A DNA stretch of 64,000 bases from Blautia sp. An249. Its GTDB lineage: Bacteria; Bacillota; Clostridia; Lachnospirales; Lachnospiraceae. Under the pieces are notes generated by a model. It searched no databases, was not told where the DNA came from, and saw only the letters and a program-made list of their open reading frames with translations. This document shows, piece by piece, positions 33,901-41,762 of this stretch. Each line of letters starts with the position of its first letter. Position 1 is the stretch's first letter. Position numbers and translations under genes: made by a program. The DNA lies in NCBI RefSeq assembly GCF_002159835.1, contig NZ_NFJL01000005.1, forward strand, positions 62,001-126,000, read 5' to 3'.

Positions 33901-34155
33901 ATGGTAGAAATGATCAATATCGGATTCAGCTCCATGATTCCTAAAAACCGCATCATCGGAATTGATGATGTCAGTTCTTCCCCTATTAAACGCATAATAA
34001 AAAAAGCAAAGGAAGAAGATCGTGTCATTGATGTGACACATGGAAGAAAAACAAAATCTGTGCTTTGGCTTGATAACGGAACTGTTTATCTGTCTTCTGT
34101 ATCTACAGCCACACTGACCAACCGCATGCAGGAAGATCTGCAAAAAAGGGAATAA
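33901..34155 (+). CDS. remA: RemA-family DNA-binding regulator, 84 aa
   Basis: The pattern INIGFSSMIPKNRIIGIDDVSSSPIKRIIKKAKEEDRVIDVTHGRKTKSVLWLDNGTVYLSS follows Bacillus RemA (DUF370) closely, including the SxPIKR and G(R/K)(K/R)T segments. B. subtilis RemA is a ring-forming DNA-binding activator of matrix and osmoprotection genes. Here it is encoded on a mobile element, away from the chromosomal gmk/rpoZ setting usual for remA, so it is probably an element copy used to control many promoters. AAAGGAGGG precedes the ATG. Confidence 0.87.
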   Translation: MVEMINIGFSSMIPKNRIIGIDDVSSSPIKRIIKKAKEEDRVIDVTHGRKTKSVLWLDNGTVYLSSVSTATLTNRMQEDLQKRE

Positions 34156-34159
34156 ACAG

Positions 34160-34199
34160 GAAAAAGACGGGCAAGAGTTGTATCTTACTCGTCTTTTTC
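34160..34199. terminator. Bidirectional terminator
   Basis: GAAAAAGACG (34160-34169) pairs with CGTCTTTTTC (34190-34199) between convergent genes. Confidence 0.8.
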
Positions 34200-34203
34200 A
34201 TAT

Positions 34204-35133
34204 TTAGGCAGCTATCTTTCTCTGCCCTTTCTCACCTTTTTCAACCAGAAACCATACACCTCTTTCCGTTGATCCAAACAAGTCATAAATCTGAAGTGTC
34301 TGTCTTATTTTTTCTTTCCAGTTTTTATTACGCTCTGTGCGCTTATGTCCTTCAATGGCCGTATATATTTCAGCCAAAGTAACTTTTCCGCCAGACTCCT
34401 CCAGAACTCCGGCCACAACATCCTTCCATGTGGGCAGGTTCAAATCTCGTATGTCGCCTTCCACATTTCCAGTTAATTGATAATTATACATCAATGCATG
34501 GTCTTTTCTTAAAATCAGGAGATATTCATGGACAATCGGTATAAATGGTTTCCCCGAATAATGGATTCCATCACTGACACAATTATGCTGTGCTTTTATT
34601 ACAATCTGCTCAATAGTGCCCGGTTTTGCTATTTCTAATATCATAGAATACAATTTACGCTTTTTCTTTACATCGCCCATCAGAATCGCAAGATGGCCGC
34701 CTTTTTCCAGTGCCGCAAATTGCTTTACCGTACAATAGTCAATTTCTTTTAAAAAGTGTTCCCAGCTCTGCTTTCTGGATAAATCACTGGCACTCGGATC
34801 AATTCCATACTTGCTTACAACCTCTTCAATTCTGTACTGCTCGCCGGAATATCTGATGATATCCCAATAGGGTGGGTGCCAAAACATAAAATCCGGACGC
34901 TCTTTGATTTCATTATTGAGCAGATCGAATCCTCTGTTCAGATCATAGCAAAAGGATGGAATGCCCATCCGTTTTGCCACATCTCCTGTTGTACCGCTGC
35001 CCACCATGTAATCCGCGATTGTATCCGGATTGTATTGCCGGATCAAATCTTCGATTAGCAGGGGGCTGCAATTTCCCCTATATGTATTTTTCCCTCCGCT
35101 TCCACGCTCCGGATAAGAAACAATGCTTTTCAT
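34204..35133 (-). CDS. DNA methyltransferase with HPPY motif and C-terminal winged helix, 309 aa
   Basis: Motif I is IADYMVGSGTTGDVAKRMGI (about 35-55), the AdoMet loop, followed by SFCYDLNRGFD with the acidic ribose contact. Motif IV reads MFWHPPYWDIIRYSG (about 85-100), with His in place of the usual Asp, Asn or Ser. Motif I before IV suggests a gamma- or alpha-like N6-adenine or N4-cytosine enzyme. The last 70 residues look like a winged helix (WKDVVAGVLEESGGKVTLAEIYTAIEGHK). ATG 35133 follows GGAGG. No restriction enzyme beside it. Confidence 0.8.
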   Translation of the reverse strand: MKSIVSYPERGSGGKNTYRGNCSPLLIEDLIRQYNPDTIADYMVGSGTTGDVAKRMGIPSFCYDLNRGFDLLNNEIKERPDFMFWHPPYWDIIRYSGEQYRIEEVVSKYGIDPSASDLSRKQSWEHFLKEIDYCTVKQFAALEKGGHLAILMGDVKKKRKLYSMILEIAKPGTIEQIVIKAQHNCVSDGIHYSGKPFIPIVHEYLLILRKDHALMYNYQLTGNVEGDIRDLNLPTWKDVVAGVLEESGGKVTLAEIYTAIEGHKRTERNKNWKEKIRQTLQIYDLFGSTERGVWFLVEKGEKGQRKIAA

Positions 35134-35175
35134 ACTGCGGTCCTCCAATCACTGTATTTCTCTGGAGAAGAAGTG

Positions 35176-35661
35176 CTAAACCACATAGTATTCTCCAATA
35201 ATTCTGATCAGCGTATCACCCTCTATATTTTTGTACAGCCTTACAACTAATTCAAAAACATCTTCTAAGGATAAGCCATTTACTTCGATAGAAGACATAA
35301 GCTCCTCTATACATAAATCCTCTTTCAGATATATTTTGATAATATCATCAAATGCTTCGTCTATGCCTTTAGCCTCAATCAAAGTCCGGCTGTTATCCGT
35401 TTCGATACGCTCTATTTTCGGCGTCACTGCGTGATCCAAAAGCTTCTGAAAAGTCTCAGCATCCGAATCCGGAAAAAATGTTCTGGCATCTCTATATAGC
35501 TGTCCAATATTAAGCTGCAAAGAATTCTCTATGAATTCACGGTTTCCAGGCAAATCCGCGTCCTCTGACAACGCATATTCAACGGCGTCCCTCAAGCTGA
35601 CACAAGGCGTTTCTATATAGCCCTTCATTCCCCATTTTACAGGTATTTTATATCCTTCCAT
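35176..35661 (-). CDS. Hypothetical protein, 161 aa
   Basis: Acidic helical protein (IPVKWGMKGYIETPCVSLRDAVEYAL). Not recognised. ATG 35661 follows GAGAGGG. Lies 42 bases upstream of the methyltransferase start on the same strand, in one operon with the 96-aa gene before it. Confidence 0.68.
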   Translation of the reverse strand: MEGYKIPVKWGMKGYIETPCVSLRDAVEYALSEDADLPGNREFIENSLQLNIGQLYRDARTFFPDSDAETFQKLLDHAVTPKIERIETDNSRTLIEAKGIDEAFDDIIKIYLKEDLCIEELMSSIEVNGLSLEDVFELVVRLYKNIEGDTLIRIIGEYYVV

Positions 35662-35693
35662 CTGCAATTCCCTCTCTGATTTATTTCTTTGTT

Positions 35694-35984
35694 TTATTCC
35701 AGGTATTTTTCGATTTCACTTTTTTGACAAAGTATTTTCTTGCCATCTTCCACCGCATATACCGCATAGGTATCGTTCCCCTCCGGTTTCACGATATATT
35801 TCATCTCTCTGCGTAAAACCTGTCTGTCACCCACACAGTAGTCTGATCTACATGTACGGATGCACAAACCATCATTCCTGTTTTCTATTGCGTCCGCAAC
35901 TCGGTCAATCGCCCGAATCAGTTCAGGCAGCTGACTTTCAAAAAAAATCTTTCCATATACTGTCTCATGTAATTGAAATCCCAT
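35694..35984 (-). CDS. Hypothetical protein, 96 aa
   Basis: Begins MGFQLHETVYGKIFFESQLPELIRAIDRVADAIENRN and has CIRTCRSDYC in the middle. Family unknown. ATG 35984 follows AAAGGAGAG. First gene of the operon leading into the HPPY methyltransferase. Confidence 0.68.
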   Translation of the reverse strand: MGFQLHETVYGKIFFESQLPELIRAIDRVADAIENRNDGLCIRTCRSDYCVGDRQVLRREMKYIVKPEGNDTYAVYAVEDGKKILCQKSEIEKYLE

Positions 35985-36017
35985 ATATAACTCTCCTTTC
36001 ATCTTTTGGTTCCATCT

Positions 36018-36032
36018 GAAATATGCCCACCA
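36018..36032 (-). promoter_or_regulatory. Element-type promoter motif, partial (CATATTTC)
   Basis: Minus-strand CATATTTC, 34 bases before the gene at 35984. The upstream part is TGGT instead of TTTC. Confidence 0.45.
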
Positions 36033-36061
36033 TTCGCGTGACTAAATCTCATAACAAGAAC

Positions 36062-36077
36062 CGGCCTTCCGGCCGGC
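36062..36077 (-). terminator. Hairpin after the 315-aa gene
   Basis: CCGGCC-TTCC-GGCCGG, about 10 bases after the stop at 36087. U tract is poor. Confidence 0.55.
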
Positions 36078-36086
36078 TCCCGATCT

Positions 36087-37034
36087 TTAAGCCACTTGAT
36101 CTTGTGGATTCGATTTCAGATATTCTCTCAGCATTCGTTCCTGTTCCACTGATTCCTTAAACATTTTAGGGAAATAAGCCTGCTCAAAATTGGTCTTTCT
36201 CTTCACAATTTGATCTGTAATATACCCCATTTCATAGTCTGTCAGCATAATACTGCTGGAAGCCTTTAAAATAGCTGTTTCCGGAATTGTCTGTATTGTC
36301 TCATTTTTCATCTTCTTGATTTTGCAATAGGAATTGTGGATTTGAATCTGCCACGGATATTCATACCCACTTAGACATTCAATTTTGAAAGAATATACAA
36401 AATAGTGCTCCTTTGTCTCGCCTTTTGCCGGACGGTTTTCCAAAATCTTTTGTGGTATATTGTAGATTACAATTGATCCGTTCTCAGCTGCTTCTTCAGA
36501 CAAGATTCCTTTTTCCAGAAAAGAAACAGCTTCCTCTATTGCATTAATCTGCTGTTCATTCGCTTCTCGGTATCTGGAATTTTCACCCTGTCCTCTTAAG
36601 TATTGCACCACATTTAGAAGCTGCTCCTTCTTTGTGCCGTCCTCTAATAGTATACTTGCCGGGGTCCTGCCTTTAAATTCTCTCATACGCAGTTTTACTG
36701 TATATGCGGGGGATCTGCTATCCTCTTTTTTTATTGTTTTGCTATCTAGCAAAATATTCCTCTGAATAACAGCGTCCACTCTCTTGCTGAAAGTCGCCAC
36801 ATCATCAAAAGGGATATTTGCGGAAGGATAAATTGCAGTCACACCTGACGTGTCAATCAAAGTCCATTTAAAACAGGATCTCGGTCCATGTCCAGTCAGA
36901 GGAGGTACCACATATTCCTCACCACGGCTGTTATGCGCAACACCCGCAAGTTCAAAATTGGCTTCAATACTTAAAGTAAGCTTCTTCCTTTTTATAACCG
37001 CAATCTGTCTTGGATATTTGCATACCGGTGCCAC
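36087..37034 (-). CDS. Hypothetical protein, 315 aa
   Basis: Beta-rich protein (RKKLTLSIEANFELAGVAHNSRGEEYVVPPLTGHGPRSCFKWTLID at the start). The C-terminus has IMLTDYEMGYITDQIVKRK. I recognise no family. GTG 37034 behind AAAGGAGGT. It begins 2 bases after the recJ stop, so it is translated with recJ and may be a nucleic-acid-binding partner. Confidence 0.7.
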   Translation of the reverse strand: MAPVCKYPRQIAVIKRKKLTLSIEANFELAGVAHNSRGEEYVVPPLTGHGPRSCFKWTLIDTSGVTAIYPSANIPFDDVATFSKRVDAVIQRNILLDSKTIKKEDSRSPAYTVKLRMREFKGRTPASILLEDGTKKEQLLNVVQYLRGQGENSRYREANEQQINAIEEAVSFLEKGILSEEAAENGSIVIYNIPQKILENRPAKGETKEHYFVYSFKIECLSGYEYPWQIQIHNSYCKIKKMKNETIQTIPETAILKASSSIMLTDYEMGYITDQIVKRKTNFEQAYFPKMFKESVEQERMLREYLKSNPQDQVA

Positions 37035-37036
37035 TG

Positions 37037-38728
37037 TTACCTCCTTTCTTCAGCGAACTGCATAAAATGAAGAAGCATTTCCTGCTGAAGAGCTGTACTT
37101 TCGTTTTCCTTTTTTTCGCTCTCTTCAAAAGCAATCGCCTCAATCTCAATCTGACTGTTTCTTCTATAATTTGTATGGACAAGATATCCAATGACATTAA
37201 TCACATCCGGTTCTCCCATTTCTATATACTCCGCTGCTTTGTGAAATGCCATAACAGAAAATTCTCTTCCTAAAAGTCGAATGTGTTCCTTTTGATTGCC
37301 CAGCAGACGATATAATTTCCCCGCCTGGGGAAGTAAAAGAATACGGTCTACACGAATAACCGGTCTTGGATTTCCTTCACCAAACGGCGCATATTTCTCC
37401 AAATCTTCCATGATCCGCGGAATTTCCTCTGCATTCACCTCCAGATCATACAAATACTCGCCCTGCTCTGGCCTATTGTAATCCTTAAGAAGCAATTCCA
37501 GCTTTTCTGTAAAAGATGACAGATTTCCCTTCCTTAAACCCAGACCTGCCGCTTTTTCATGGCCACCATAGTTTAGCAGATATTCTTCCGCACTTTCCAG
37601 AAGATTCCTTAGATGGACACCCCCATAAGTTCGGCCGCTTCCTTTTATTGTTCCTTCTTGACCAGATGGAGCCAGCACAATTGCCGGTGTCTGATATTCC
37701 TCAGCCAGACGGCCTGCAAGCAAACCAGCAATTCCTGACAGCAGTTCCTGATCATATATGCAGATGGGATTTTTTTCTTCCATATGATTATCCCGAATAT
37801 ATTTGTGTGCTCTCTCCATCGCACTTTTTACCAGTGACTTTCGCTTTTCATTGATCTCAATGAGCTCATACGCCTTCTCCTCAGCCTCTGCATAATCCTC
37901 CATGATTAATAATTCGAGCGACTTCTCTGCTCCAGTGTCTTCCAGCCGTCCTGCCGCATTCAGCATCGGTGCTATAGTAAATCCAATATTCTGCTCATCA
38001 ATCTTCTTCAGGCCGGTTGCATTAATTAATGCCAGAAGTCCTACCGGAATCTCTCTCTGATTTATATAGCGCAGACCTTCTCTTGCAATACAGTGGTTAT
38101 CCCCGACCAGCGGAACAACATCAGCAATTGTTCCAACTGCCGCCAGAGCACACATTTTTTTCAGAAATCGGTTATCATCGATCAAAAGCTGGGACAGCTT
38201 AAATGCCAAACCTGCCCCACAATAGTCAGAAAAGCCTGATTGTTCAGGGGCAATATGAGGATCTACGATAACATCGGCATTCGGCAGTTCCTTCCCCGGC
38301 AAATGATGATCTAAAATAATCACTCTGAGCCCTTTTTCTTTAGCACATCTGATTGGCTCTATCGCTGCAATTCCATTATCTACTGTAATCAAAAGCCCTT
38401 CATCGACTTCATCTACAACCCTCATTGATAATCCGTATCCTTCTGTATAACGTCTCGGCAGCCTCAGATGTGCATTTATACCAAGATACCGCAGCATATA
38501 CCACAGGATTGCCGTAGATGAAATCCCATCCACATCGTAATCTCCAACTACCGTTACTGGGATTTTATCGCGCACAGCTTTATCTATCAAATCCGCTGCG
38601 TCTTCCATGCCCACAATGGTTTCTGACGAAACCGACTTATGCAAAGTAACATCCTCCATGCTCAGCCTGCTGATCTCCTTAAACGCTTCGGTAATATTTC
38701 TCGCATTTCCTCTTTTTCTCCAAGCCAT
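37037..38728 (-). CDS. recJ: RecJ-family single-strand DNA exonuclease, 563 aa
   Basis: DHH-phosphoesterase motifs in order: VVGDYDVDGISSTAILW (about 60), LLITVDNGIAA (about 110), RVIILDHHLPGKELPNADVIVDPH (about 135-155, the DHH motif) and the DHHA1 motif NYGGHEKAAGL (about 395). RecJ degrades single strands 5' to 3' in repair and recombination. Slightly shorter than chromosomal RecJ, as is usual for phage and plasmid copies. Together with the 315-aa gene it forms an operon with an element-type motif. Confidence 0.9.
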   Translation of the reverse strand: MAWRKRGNARNITEAFKEISRLSMEDVTLHKSVSSETIVGMEDAADLIDKAVRDKIPVTVVGDYDVDGISSTAILWYMLRYLGINAHLRLPRRYTEGYGLSMRVVDEVDEGLLITVDNGIAAIEPIRCAKEKGLRVIILDHHLPGKELPNADVIVDPHIAPEQSGFSDYCGAGLAFKLSQLLIDDNRFLKKMCALAAVGTIADVVPLVGDNHCIAREGLRYINQREIPVGLLALINATGLKKIDEQNIGFTIAPMLNAAGRLEDTGAEKSLELLIMEDYAEAEEKAYELIEINEKRKSLVKSAMERAHKYIRDNHMEEKNPICIYDQELLSGIAGLLAGRLAEEYQTPAIVLAPSGQEGTIKGSGRTYGGVHLRNLLESAEEYLLNYGGHEKAAGLGLRKGNLSSFTEKLELLLKDYNRPEQGEYLYDLEVNAEEIPRIMEDLEKYAPFGEGNPRPVIRVDRILLLPQAGKLYRLLGNQKEHIRLLGREFSVMAFHKAAEYIEMGEPDVINVIGYLVHTNYRRNSQIEIEAIAFEESEKKENESTALQQEMLLHFMQFAEERR

Positions 38729-38797
38729 ACTGCATTCACTCCTTTGTCTGTAGTCATTCTTCTGTCTTTGCTCCTTCCTTCTCTGTAATGTACGTTT

Positions 38798-38812
38798 TTA
38801 ATATGATGGAAC
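38798..38812 (-). promoter_or_regulatory. Element-type promoter motif (GTTC-N3-CATATTAA)
   Basis: Minus-strand GTTC-CAT-CATATTAA, 70 bases before recJ. Confidence 0.55.
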
Positions 38813-38828
38813 ACGCACTAATTAAAAC

Positions 38829-38857
38829 TGCGGGGAATTTCCTACTTCTTCCCCGCA
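38829..38857 (-). terminator. Hairpin terminator
   Basis: TGCGGGGAA (38829-38837) pairs with TTCCCCGCA (38849-38857); minus strand continues GTTTT. Ends the operon at 38893-39988. Confidence 0.8.
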
Positions 38858-38892
38858 ATCCCTTTACACCTAGTATGCCTGATATTCGGCTG

Positions 38893-39381
38893 CTATCTTA
38901 ATTTTTCGATATAATCACGTAATTTTTCGTTTGTTCCTTCCCTCAGCCAGTGAATCGCTTCTTCCAGATTGTCCACATCTCTAAACTCCTTATTTAAGCA
39001 AACATACGGTGATGGAGCTTTTAAAAAGTCTGCACTTAAACATGTGGATATTACGATAGTATCTAAATCTCTCCTATACGCTTCCCATTTATCATCTGTT
39101 AAGCGCATTTTTTCTTCATTACTCATCTTCAGCAGCTTTGAGTTATGTAATGCTGCAGTAATCCCTACATTGTCACTCAACTTGCCGTCTAAAACGAAAG
39201 CACCTCCGCTTTTCCGATCCGTATTAAAGCGGATCGTAATTTTGACGCCATACATTTCATACAATTTATGAGCTGCTTCTTCCACAATCTGATCCAGTTC
39301 CTCGGTAAAACCACTTCCACCTGCGCCCACTAAATATCCCAGTCCGGTACTTATCCCGTAACATCTTTCTATCATTGCCAT
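38893..39381 (-). CDS. Hypothetical protein, 162 aa
   Basis: Glycine-rich start (YGISTGLGYLVGAGGSGFTEELDQIVEEAAHKLYEMYG) and mixed alpha/beta body. Unrecognised. ATG 39381 follows GGGAGGAG. It follows the 197-aa gene with a 13-base gap, in one operon. Confidence 0.68.
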   Translation of the reverse strand: MAMIERCYGISTGLGYLVGAGGSGFTEELDQIVEEAAHKLYEMYGVKITIRFNTDRKSGGAFVLDGKLSDNVGITAALHNSKLLKMSNEEKMRLTDDKWEAYRRDLDTIVISTCLSADFLKAPSPYVCLNKEFRDVDNLEEAIHWLREGTNEKLRDYIEKLR

Positions 39382-39394
39382 AGTTACTCCTCCC

Positions 39395-39988
39395 TTAATA
39401 ACAAAACCAAGCTCCATCTCTTTTTACCATTTTCTCACAAGGTTCCAAATCATATGTTTCCATCAAAGCATCAACCTGTTTTTCTTCGGAAAATACAATT
39501 TCTCTGTCCGACATGTCGTATACTGCTACTGCATATTCCCCATCCTTATCAATATGGACCAGTTCACAAAATCTATGAAACAGAATTTCCACGATTTCGG
39601 GCAACTCTACTTCATTCCAAAACCTGCCATACCCACAGCTCGTATAAAAACAATAGTCCTTCTGCGTTGCTTTCATCAATGCAGTCCTTAATTCCAAAGG
39701 AAGAAATTCTTCCAAAGCTGAATTTATTTCCTCAGCTTTTTCATACAGCTCATCCACTGTATCAATTTCTCTGGCCGCCGTCATACGAAGCCGCTGTAAG
39801 TAATCCTTATACACAACCTCCCTGCCCTTTTGTGCTTGCTGTCTCCATAGCAGCTGCGTATTTTGATCTGCTTTTATCTCCTGAGACAAATCCGCCATCA
39901 GAGTGCTCAGGTTGAATATAATTGCGATCATAATATAATAAGTTCGCTTCAAATCGTCCAACGCATAAATAGGTTCTTTTCTGTACAT
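39395..39988 (-). CDS. Hypothetical protein, 197 aa
   Basis: Helical protein with a hydrophobic stretch YYIMIAIIFNLSTLMADL (about 17-34), perhaps a single membrane span, and an acidic C-terminus. No family recognised. ATG 39988 behind AAAGGGG. First gene after the element-type motif at 40021. Confidence 0.68.
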   Translation of the reverse strand: MYRKEPIYALDDLKRTYYIMIAIIFNLSTLMADLSQEIKADQNTQLLWRQQAQKGREVVYKDYLQRLRMTAAREIDTVDELYEKAEEINSALEEFLPLELRTALMKATQKDYCFYTSCGYGRFWNEVELPEIVEILFHRFCELVHIDKDGEYAVAVYDMSDREIVFSEEKQVDALMETYDLEPCEKMVKRDGAWFCY

Positions 39989-40020
39989 CTCTATCCCCTT
40001 TCTTCAATTTATGGATAACT

Positions 40021-40035
40021 TAAATATGACAGATA
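40021..40035 (-). promoter_or_regulatory. Element-type promoter motif (TATC-N3-CATATTTA)
   Basis: Minus-strand TATC-TGT-CATATTTA, 33 bases before ATG 39988. Full CATATTTA. Confidence 0.7.
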
Positions 40036-40188
40036 TTAAAAAAAGAACATTTCTGAGGAACAAATTGCATCTTTATTATCTTATGAGCTCTTTTTTCTTC
40101 CTCCATTTCTTCATTCTTTTTCTGGTTTCAATATGTATGACCCCGTCCCCAATAAATATCTGACAGACTGTTACTTTTCTCTGTTCAA

Positions 40189-40203
40189 TGTCTCGCATAC
40201 TTA
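40189..40203 (+). promoter_or_regulatory. Element-type promoter motif (TGTC-N3-CATACTTA)
   Basis: TGTC 40189-40192 and CATACTTA 40196-40203 at the head of the long leader of the radical SAM gene. Confidence 0.55.
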
Positions 40204-40222
40204 TAACAGAAGCTCATTTGAC

Positions 40223-40290
40223 GCGGGGTGATGTAAAGAACATATCTGGATGCTTTACCAGATTATTGCAGGGCAGTACTGCTCCCCGCC
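40223..40290 (+). ncRNA. Structured leader RNA, three-way-junction or tRNA-like fold
   Basis: GCGGGG (40223-40228) pairs with CCCCGC (40284-40289). Inside are stem ATCTGG/CCAGAT (40244-40249, 40258-40263) and the palindrome GCAGTACTGC (40273-40282). Size and layout resemble a cloverleaf, but the T-loop lacks TTC and the D-arm lacks GG, so it is not called a tRNA. It may be a riboswitch or protein-binding leader for the gene downstream. Confidence 0.45.
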
Positions 40291-40320
40291 ATTATTTTAC
40301 GATAGAAAGAGGTGATTCCA

Positions 40321-40353
40321 TTGTTTTTATTTGATGAAACTTTTAACGTATAA
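40321..40353 (+). CDS. Possible leader peptide MFLFDETFNV
   Basis: TTG 40321 stands seven bases behind GAGGTG and runs ten codons to TAA. It is in the same frame as the radical SAM gene and lies between the structured RNA and that gene. The strong ribosome site suggests it is translated. Confidence 0.35.
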   Translation: MFLFDETFNV

Positions 40354-40494
40354 TGTTACTTCCTTACTTTTTTTCTTCTTTTTGCTTTCAAAACATTTAG
40401 AACGGAGGGAGGTGATAGAAGCGAATTTAAAAGCTTTTACAAAACAGTATCCGGAAATGAAGGCAGCAAATGTAAATACAGCACCCGATTAGAT

Positions 40495-41250
40495 GTGTAC
40501 GGATGTGGTTGCCAGCATAATTGCTCTTATTGCTACGCCCGAACCTTACTGGATTTTCGTGGACTTTGGAATCCCACAAATCCAAGAATCGCAGATATTG
40601 AAAAAATCAAAAGAAAGATTCACCGCCTGGAGCCTGGGACGATCCTCCGAATGGGAGGCATGACAGATTGTTTCCAGCCTTTAGAAACTCAGTCTCGTGT
40701 TGCTTATAATACTATTCTCGAATTGAACAAACAAAGAATCGGTTATCTTATAGTCACAAAATCCCACCTCATAGCCGAGCCGGAATATCTTGCAATCCTT
40801 GATCCGAAGCTTGCACATATACAAATAACAGTCACCTGTATGGATGACAAGAAAGCACTGACTTTTGAAAAAGCAAGTGTTCCCAGCCAGCGCATTCAGG
40901 CCATCCTCAAGTTACAGTCTCTGGGATTTGACGTAGCAATACGTCTGAGTCCTATTATTGAGGAATTAATGGATTTCGATGATTTAAACTCACTGGAAAT
41001 CAACAAGTGTATTGTCGAATTTCTCCGTATAAATTCCTGGATCAAGCAATGGTTTCAGGAAATTGATTTTCAGAAATACACGCTGCGGCATGGCGGATAC
41101 CTGCATCTTCCTTTAGAAGAAAAGCTGAGGATCATGCAGAAAATCCATATCCCTGATGTTTCCGTCTGTGAGGATGTGACCGAACATTACATATACTGGA
41201 GAGATCATTTCAATCCAAATAAGGAAGATTGCTGCAATCTCAGGATATAA
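40495..41250 (+). CDS. SPL-like radical SAM protein, at least 251 aa; true start upstream
   Basis: The cluster CGCQHNCSYCYA (CxxxCxxC with C-x3-C-x2-C spacing) is the 4Fe-4S/AdoMet site. LRMGGMTDCFQPLE and YLIVTKS are typical of spore-photoproduct-lyase-like radical SAM proteins, several of which act on DNA. The homologous frame continues upstream of GTG 40495: SEFKSFYKTVSGNEGSKCKY lies at about 40420-40480 and GGAGG at 40408-40412. However, there is no ATG, GTG or TTG in frame there. The start codon is therefore lost or non-standard. Single gene with element-type promoter and structured leader. Confidence 0.8.
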   Translation: MYGCGCQHNCSYCYARTLLDFRGLWNPTNPRIADIEKIKRKIHRLEPGTILRMGGMTDCFQPLETQSRVAYNTILELNKQRIGYLIVTKSHLIAEPEYLAILDPKLAHIQITVTCMDDKKALTFEKASVPSQRIQAILKLQSLGFDVAIRLSPIIEELMDFDDLNSLEINKCIVEFLRINSWIKQWFQEIDFQKYTLRHGGYLHLPLEEKLRIMQKIHIPDVSVCEDVTEHYIYWRDHFNPNKEDCCNLRI

Positions 41251-41257
41251 AGCAAAG

Positions 41258-41300
41258 AGACGAGGTATGATGTTTCTCTTGTAAACACCACACCTCGTCT
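41258..41300. terminator. Bidirectional terminator
   Basis: AGACGAGGT (41258-41266) pairs with ACCTCGTCT (41292-41300), T tract after it, between convergent genes. Confidence 0.75.
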
Positions 41301-41301
41301 T

Positions 41302-41661
41302 TTATGCCATATGTCTTCTCTTTTTATAGCACTCTAATTTTCTGTACAGCTCCCTGGACTGCATTACTTGATTTTCATACTCTGCCATCCAGCTCTTCAA
41401 TGCTCTTTTCAACTCTGGGGAAAACATTTCCAGCGGGCATGTCTGGCAAATTTCTCGCAAAATCTGCGTTTCGTGCTTTTGCCATTTCTCAGCCTCATAC
41501 ACCATCGCGGCTAAAGAGCTCAAAATGCATAAGGTCTCTCTGTCGATTTCCACTGTATTCTCATCTGGATTTATGCAGCCTTCTATTTTCCTGATAAAAG
41601 CATTCAGAACTTCCTCTCCCTTCGAAATGTCATCACCGGTACCGTTTAATAACGTATGCAT
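41302..41661 (-). CDS. Hypothetical protein, 119 aa
   Basis: Helical, charged protein with several Cys (ILREICQTCPLEMFSPELKRALKSWM). Unknown. ATG 41661 follows GAGGAG. Single gene behind the motif at 41694. Confidence 0.68.
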   Translation of the reverse strand: MHTLLNGTGDDISKGEEVLNAFIRKIEGCINPDENTVEIDRETLCILSSLAAMVYEAEKWQKHETQILREICQTCPLEMFSPELKRALKSWMAEYENQVMQSRELYRKLECYKKRRHMA

Positions 41662-41693
41662 TGACTTCTCCTCTCATCTTTCCATATTCATTT

Positions 41694-41708
41694 CAAATAT
41701 GACAGGAC
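41694..41708 (-). promoter_or_regulatory. Element-type promoter motif (GTCC-N3-CATATTTG)
   Basis: Minus-strand GTCC-TGT-CATATTTG, 33 bases before ATG 41661. Confidence 0.55.
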
Positions 41709-41762
41709 TTATCTGTCTTAAATAAAGCAGCTTCCCAATACCTTTGTTACGATACATCAAGT

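Noticed and set aside
34191-34206. Another CATATTTA promoter on the plus strand
   Set aside because: CATATTTAG after the terminator at 34160-34199 would drive transcription only antisense into the methyltransferase, and the spacer to TTTC is wrong; probably chance.
40223-40290. tRNA gene
   Set aside because: The acceptor-like stem is only six pairs, the T-loop lacks TTC, the D-arm lacks GG and the anticodon loop is too long, so I list it as a structured leader instead.
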